Below are positions 14,289 to 16,063 of a DNA stretch of 16,063 nucleotides, in pieces. Each line of letters begins with the position of its first letter. Within the stretch, counting starts at the first letter, position 1. The translations under genes and the position numbers were made by a program. The stretch spans positions 1 through 16,063 of the forward strand of contig DTUW01000152.1 in NCBI GenBank assembly GCA_012963895.1, in the 5' to 3' direction. The notes beneath the pieces were generated by a model, which saw only the letters and a list, made by a program, of their open reading frames with translations, did no database searches and was not told the origin of the DNA. This DNA comes from Campylobacterales bacterium (lineage in GTDB: Bacteria > Campylobacterota > Campylobacteria > Campylobacterales > Thiovulaceae).

Positions 14289-15509
14289 TTTCTCTTCTAA
14301 CTTTTCATACCCCCTATCAAGATGGTAAATTCTATGGACTTTCGTTTTTCCTCTGGCGACAAGTCCAGCTAAAACTAATGCACTACTTGCTCTCAAATCG
14401 GTAGCCATTACATCGGCTCCATTGAGATTACTCTTTCCATATATATATACTCTATTTTTTTCTATCTCAATCTTTGCTCCAAGTCGTTGAAGCTCATTCA
14501 CATGCATAAATCGATTTTCAAATAGCCTCTCCTCAACTTGACTAATCCCATTGGCTTGGGTTGCGAGTGCTACAAATTGAGCCTGCATATCTGTTGGAAA
14601 GAGTGGATATTCAGCGGTAACAATCTGGACAGGTTGGATATTGTAATTTGGAAAAATTGTGATGGAGTTGGTTTGGGTATCTAATCTGAATCCCATCTCT
14701 TGAAACTTTTCTAAAACTGAACTTAGATGGTTTGGATTTACTCTATTGATGGTAATTTCAGAGTTGGTAATAGCTCCAACACAGAGATAAGTTCCCGCCT
14801 CTATCCTATCTGGAATTACTTCAATATCTGGGAAATTTAGAAGTTTTCCGCAACTACCGACAATTTTCAGAGTTTCTGTTCCTATCCCCTCAATTTCTAC
14901 CCCTGCACTTTGGAGAACTTCACAAAGTTGCATAACTTCCGGTTCAGTGGCACAATTTTTCAAAATGGTAGTTCCTTGTGCAAGAGAGGCAGCCATTACA
15001 ATATTTTCAGTTCCTGTAACGGTCTTTTTTTTGAAGGTTATTTCAGTTCCTAATAGCCCTTTTGGAGCTTTTGCCTTGATATACCCCTCTTCAATGGTAA
15101 TCTCAGCCCCCATCTTTTGGAGAGCTTTCAGATGCAAATCGACTGGTCGAGAACCGATAGCACAACCACCGGGTAAAGAAACCTCGCAATATCCAAATCG
15201 TGCCAATAGAGGGGCGAGAACGAGAATAGAGGCTCTCATAGTTCGGACTATGTCATATACCGCTTTTGTTTTAGAGAGATTGGAGGTATCTATATATAGA
15301 GTATTTTCGGAAAAAGAGGCTTCACCTCCCAACATTGTTAGAAGTCTAATTAGGGTCTTAATATCTGCAACATCTGGAACATTTGAAATACAGATTTTAT
15401 TTTTTGCAAGTATAGTAGAAGCTATGAGGGGGAGGGCGGAATTCTTGGAACCAGAAATATCAATCTCTCCAAAGAGAGAACAACCGCCCTCAATTTCGAG
15501 GGAATACAT
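14247..15509 (-). CDS. murA: UDP-N-acetylglucosamine 1-carboxyvinyltransferase MurA
   Basis: A 420-residue enzyme transferring enolpyruvate from PEP to UDP-GlcNAc, the first committed step of peptidoglycan synthesis. Lys22-Asn23 in GSKNSALP, the catalytic loop [15 protein letters not shown] with Cys116 and Arg121, Asp307 in FPTDMQAQ and the [13 protein letters not shown] segment are all present. The cysteine, rather than aspartate, at 116 predicts fosfomycin sensitivity of the enzyme. The ATG at 15509 follows AGGTGG. The C-terminus [13 protein letters not shown] is a normal family end. It lies downstream of the ferredoxin gene with a GC-rich hairpin in the 56-base gap, and overlaps the HAD gene tail-to-tail by 42 bases. 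Confidence 0.97.
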   Translation of the reverse strand: MYSLEIEGGCSLFGEIDISGSKNSALPLIASTILAKNKICISNVPDVADIKTLIRLLTMLGGEASFSENTLYIDTSNLSKTKAVYDIVRTMRASILVLAPLLARFGYCEVSLPGGCAIGSRPVDLHLKALQKMGAEITIEEGYIKAKAPKGLLGTEITFKKKTVTGTENIVMAASLAQGTTILKNCATEPEVMQLCEVLQSAGVEIEGIGTETLKIVGSCGKLLNFPDIEVIPDRIEAGTYLCVGAITNSEITINRVNPNHLSSVLEKFQEMGFRLDTQTNSITIFPNYNIQPVQIVTAEYPLFPTDMQAQFVALATQANGISQVEERLFENRFMHVNELQRLGAKIEIEKNRVYIYGKSNLNGADVMATDLRASSALVLAGLVARGKTKVHRIYHLDRGYEKLEEKLTALGAKVRRVQN

Positions 15510-15534
15510 TCACCACCTGAAAATGGAGTTTGGA

Positions 15535-15552
15535 GGTGGGCAGATGCCCACC
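15535..15552 (-). other. GC-rich hairpin between ferredoxin gene and murA
   Basis: GGTGGGCA (15535-15542) and TGCCCACC (15545-15552) are perfect reverse complements around GA; as RNA a 7-bp stem with a 4-base loop forms. It is very GC-rich for this DNA and sits 13 bases after the ferredoxin stop and just before the murA ribosome site. No T tract follows in either direction, so it is not a standard terminator. It may be a 3'-end stabiliser, processing site or partial attenuator. Confidence 0.5.
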
Positions 15553-15565
15553 CAAATTCTATATA

Positions 15566-15853
15566 TTAGTCTTCAACTACCGGAGTTTTAGAACTTCTCA
15601 TTTCGTCGGTAATGTCGTCTCTATGTTTTGGAGATTGGGCAACTTCACTCCAAACTATACAACCCTCAGTTGGACAAGCAGTAGCACAAGCTGGAACATC
15701 GTGATGACCTACACACTCAACACATTTGTCAGGATATACATAGTGTAATTCTTCACCAACTGGGTTTTCATCCTCATCTACAATAGCTTCAACAGGACAT
15801 TCATCAATACAAGCCCCACAATTTATGCAGGTATCTGTAATAAATACAGCCAT
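15566..15853 (-). CDS. 2[4Fe-4S] ferredoxin, Allochromatium type
   Basis: A 95-residue electron carrier. The first motif is CINCGACIDECP (Cys9, 12, 15, 19). The second is longer than in clostridial ferredoxins: Cys44-x2-Cys47-x8-Cys56-x3-Cys60-Pro, with the insert VGHHDVPA, and a further Cys65 follows. This spacing, plus the C-terminal acidic helix region from 70 on, is that of the Alvin-type low-potential ferredoxins common in Proteobacteria and Campylobacterota. Likely partners are pyruvate or 2-oxoglutarate:ferredoxin oxidoreductases, which is inferred. The ATG follows AAGGATTTGAT. It is divergent from a NifU-domain gene, linking electron carrier and Fe-S assembly, and murA lies downstream on the same strand. 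Confidence 0.93.
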   Translation of the reverse strand: MAVFITDTCINCGACIDECPVEAIVDEDENPVGEELHYVYPDKCVECVGHHDVPACATACPTEGCIVWSEVAQSPKHRDDITDEMRSSKTPVVED

Positions 15854-15881
15854 ATCAAATCCTTATTTTTTGGTTTGTAAT

Positions 15882-15890
15882 ATTGTATCA
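15882..15890 (-). promoter_or_regulatory. Extended -10 promoter of the ferredoxin gene
   Basis: The minus strand reads TGATACAAT, a good extended -10, about 30 bases before the ferredoxin ATG. The predicted start near 15876 gives a leader of about 22 bases. No strong -35 is seen. Confidence 0.5.
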
Positions 15891-15911
15891 AAATATTTCA
15901 AATCTCTAACA

Positions 15912-15942
15912 AGTTACATCACATGAAATTTTCATAGTAACT
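15912..15942. promoter_or_regulatory. Two-part palindrome between divergent ferredoxin and NifU-type promoters
   Basis: An inner perfect palindrome ATGAAA-T-TTTCAT (15923-15935) is flanked by AGTTAC (15912-15917) and its reverse complement GTAACT (15937-15942). Its centre lies about 50 bases upstream of both predicted transcription starts, a position typical of an activator site. It could equally be an AT-rich hairpin; a T run follows at 15944-15949 on the plus strand, but no upstream plus-strand gene needs a terminator. Confidence 0.4.
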
Positions 15943-15963
15943 ATTTTTTATAACCTATATATT

Positions 15964-15972
15964 TGTTAGAAT
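15964..15972 (+). promoter_or_regulatory. Extended -10 promoter of the NifU-type gene
   Basis: TGTTAGAAT fits TGnTAnAAT and lies 36 bases before the TTG start at 16009. A run of T at 15944-15949 occupies the -35 position, as is common in this phylum. Confidence 0.5.
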
Positions 15973-16008
15973 AAAATACAATTGCCATATTACAATAAAG
16001 GATATAAA

Positions 16009-16063
16009 TTGATACCATTTACAGATGAAGAGCTAAAACCTGCCGTTTCCAATATTATCGAAA
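16009..16063 (+). CDS. NifU C-terminal-domain family protein, N-terminus only
   Basis: Translation from a TTG at 16009, preceded by AAAGGA, gives (M)IPFTDEELKPAVSNIIE before the window ends. This resembles the opening of small NifU-like (NFU) scaffold proteins of Campylobacterota, which carry or deliver Fe-S clusters through a later C-x2-C motif. That motif lies beyond the edge, so the call rests on 18 residues plus the divergent ferredoxin context. There is no ATG nearby in frame; TTG starts are also used elsewhere in this window (dusB). Confidence 0.6.
   Translation, partial: MIPFTDEELKPAVSNIIE

Noticed and set aside
14947..15591. Long open frames antisense to murA, metY, dusB and other genes
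   Set aside because: They lack recognisable motifs and ribosome sites and are shadows of well-identified genes on the other strand.
15912..15949. Intrinsic terminator (stem plus T run) reading rightward
   Set aside because: No plus-strand gene lies upstream to need it, the stem is AT-rich with unequal arms, and the position between divergent promoters fits an operator better.
1..16063. CRISPR arrays, tRNA or rRNA genes, insertion sequences, prophage or toxin-antitoxin genes
   Set aside because: No regularly spaced repeats, cloverleaf-like sequences, transposase or phage-like reading frames were seen, and the window is almost fully occupied by housekeeping-type genes.

Overview
This window is AT-rich chromosomal DNA, about 98% coding, from a member of the Campylobacterota (epsilonproteobacteria). 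The assignment rests on recognisable proteins: a UbiE N-terminus, NH3-dependent NadE, the FtsY NG domain, the RlmH-DksA pair, a Campylobacterota-type conserved protein resembling DUF6858, a 2[4Fe-4S] ferredoxin beside a NifU-type protein, and MurA. Other signs are frequent AGA and ATA codons, purine-rich coding strands, and promoters that look like extended -10 elements without a clear -35. The gene content (O-acetylhomoserine sulfhydrylase, TRAP binding protein, PurT) fits a free-living, perhaps sulfur-oxidising, Sulfurimonas/Sulfurovum-like organism better than an animal commensal. That last point is inference.

Layout. Positions 1-55 hold the start of ubiE on the minus strand. A compact divergent promoter (about 80-111) separates it from a plus-strand seven-gene run (139-5731): hotdog thioesterase, nadE, a DegT-type aminotransferase homologue, metY, a TlpA-like thioredoxin lipoprotein, ftsY and a DUF6858-like protein. 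This run meets, tail to tail with a 4-base overlap, a minus-strand seven-gene run (11160 down to 5728): Bax-like glucosaminidase, TRAP binding lipoprotein, thiE, rlmH, dksA, an uncharacterised two-helix membrane protein and dusB. Next come purE (minus) and, divergently, purT followed by a cyclase-family protein and a HAD phosphatase (plus). The HAD gene overlaps the end of murA by 42 bp on the opposite strand. murA lies downstream of a ferredoxin gene. The ferredoxin and a NifU-domain gene cut by the right edge are divergent across a 155-bp regulatory gap.

How the genes relate. Most are housekeeping: NAD synthesis, methionine and cysteine sulfur assimilation, SRP-dependent membrane targeting, tRNA and rRNA modification, purine and thiamine synthesis, peptidoglycan synthesis and remodelling, and Fe-S metabolism. 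No mobile element, CRISPR array, tRNA, rRNA or phage gene was seen. No gap between genes exceeds 155 bp.

The least expected signal is at the DNA level. The 8-mer GATGAGGT, usually as CGATGAGGT, occurs 15 times by eye on both strands and in several reading frames, where well under one is expected. That pattern resembles an uptake or other genome-wide DNA signal. The second is the DegT homologue, which has lost the PLP-binding lysine segment. The third is a pair of divergent regulatory regions with palindromic architecture, at 80-111 and 15882-15972.
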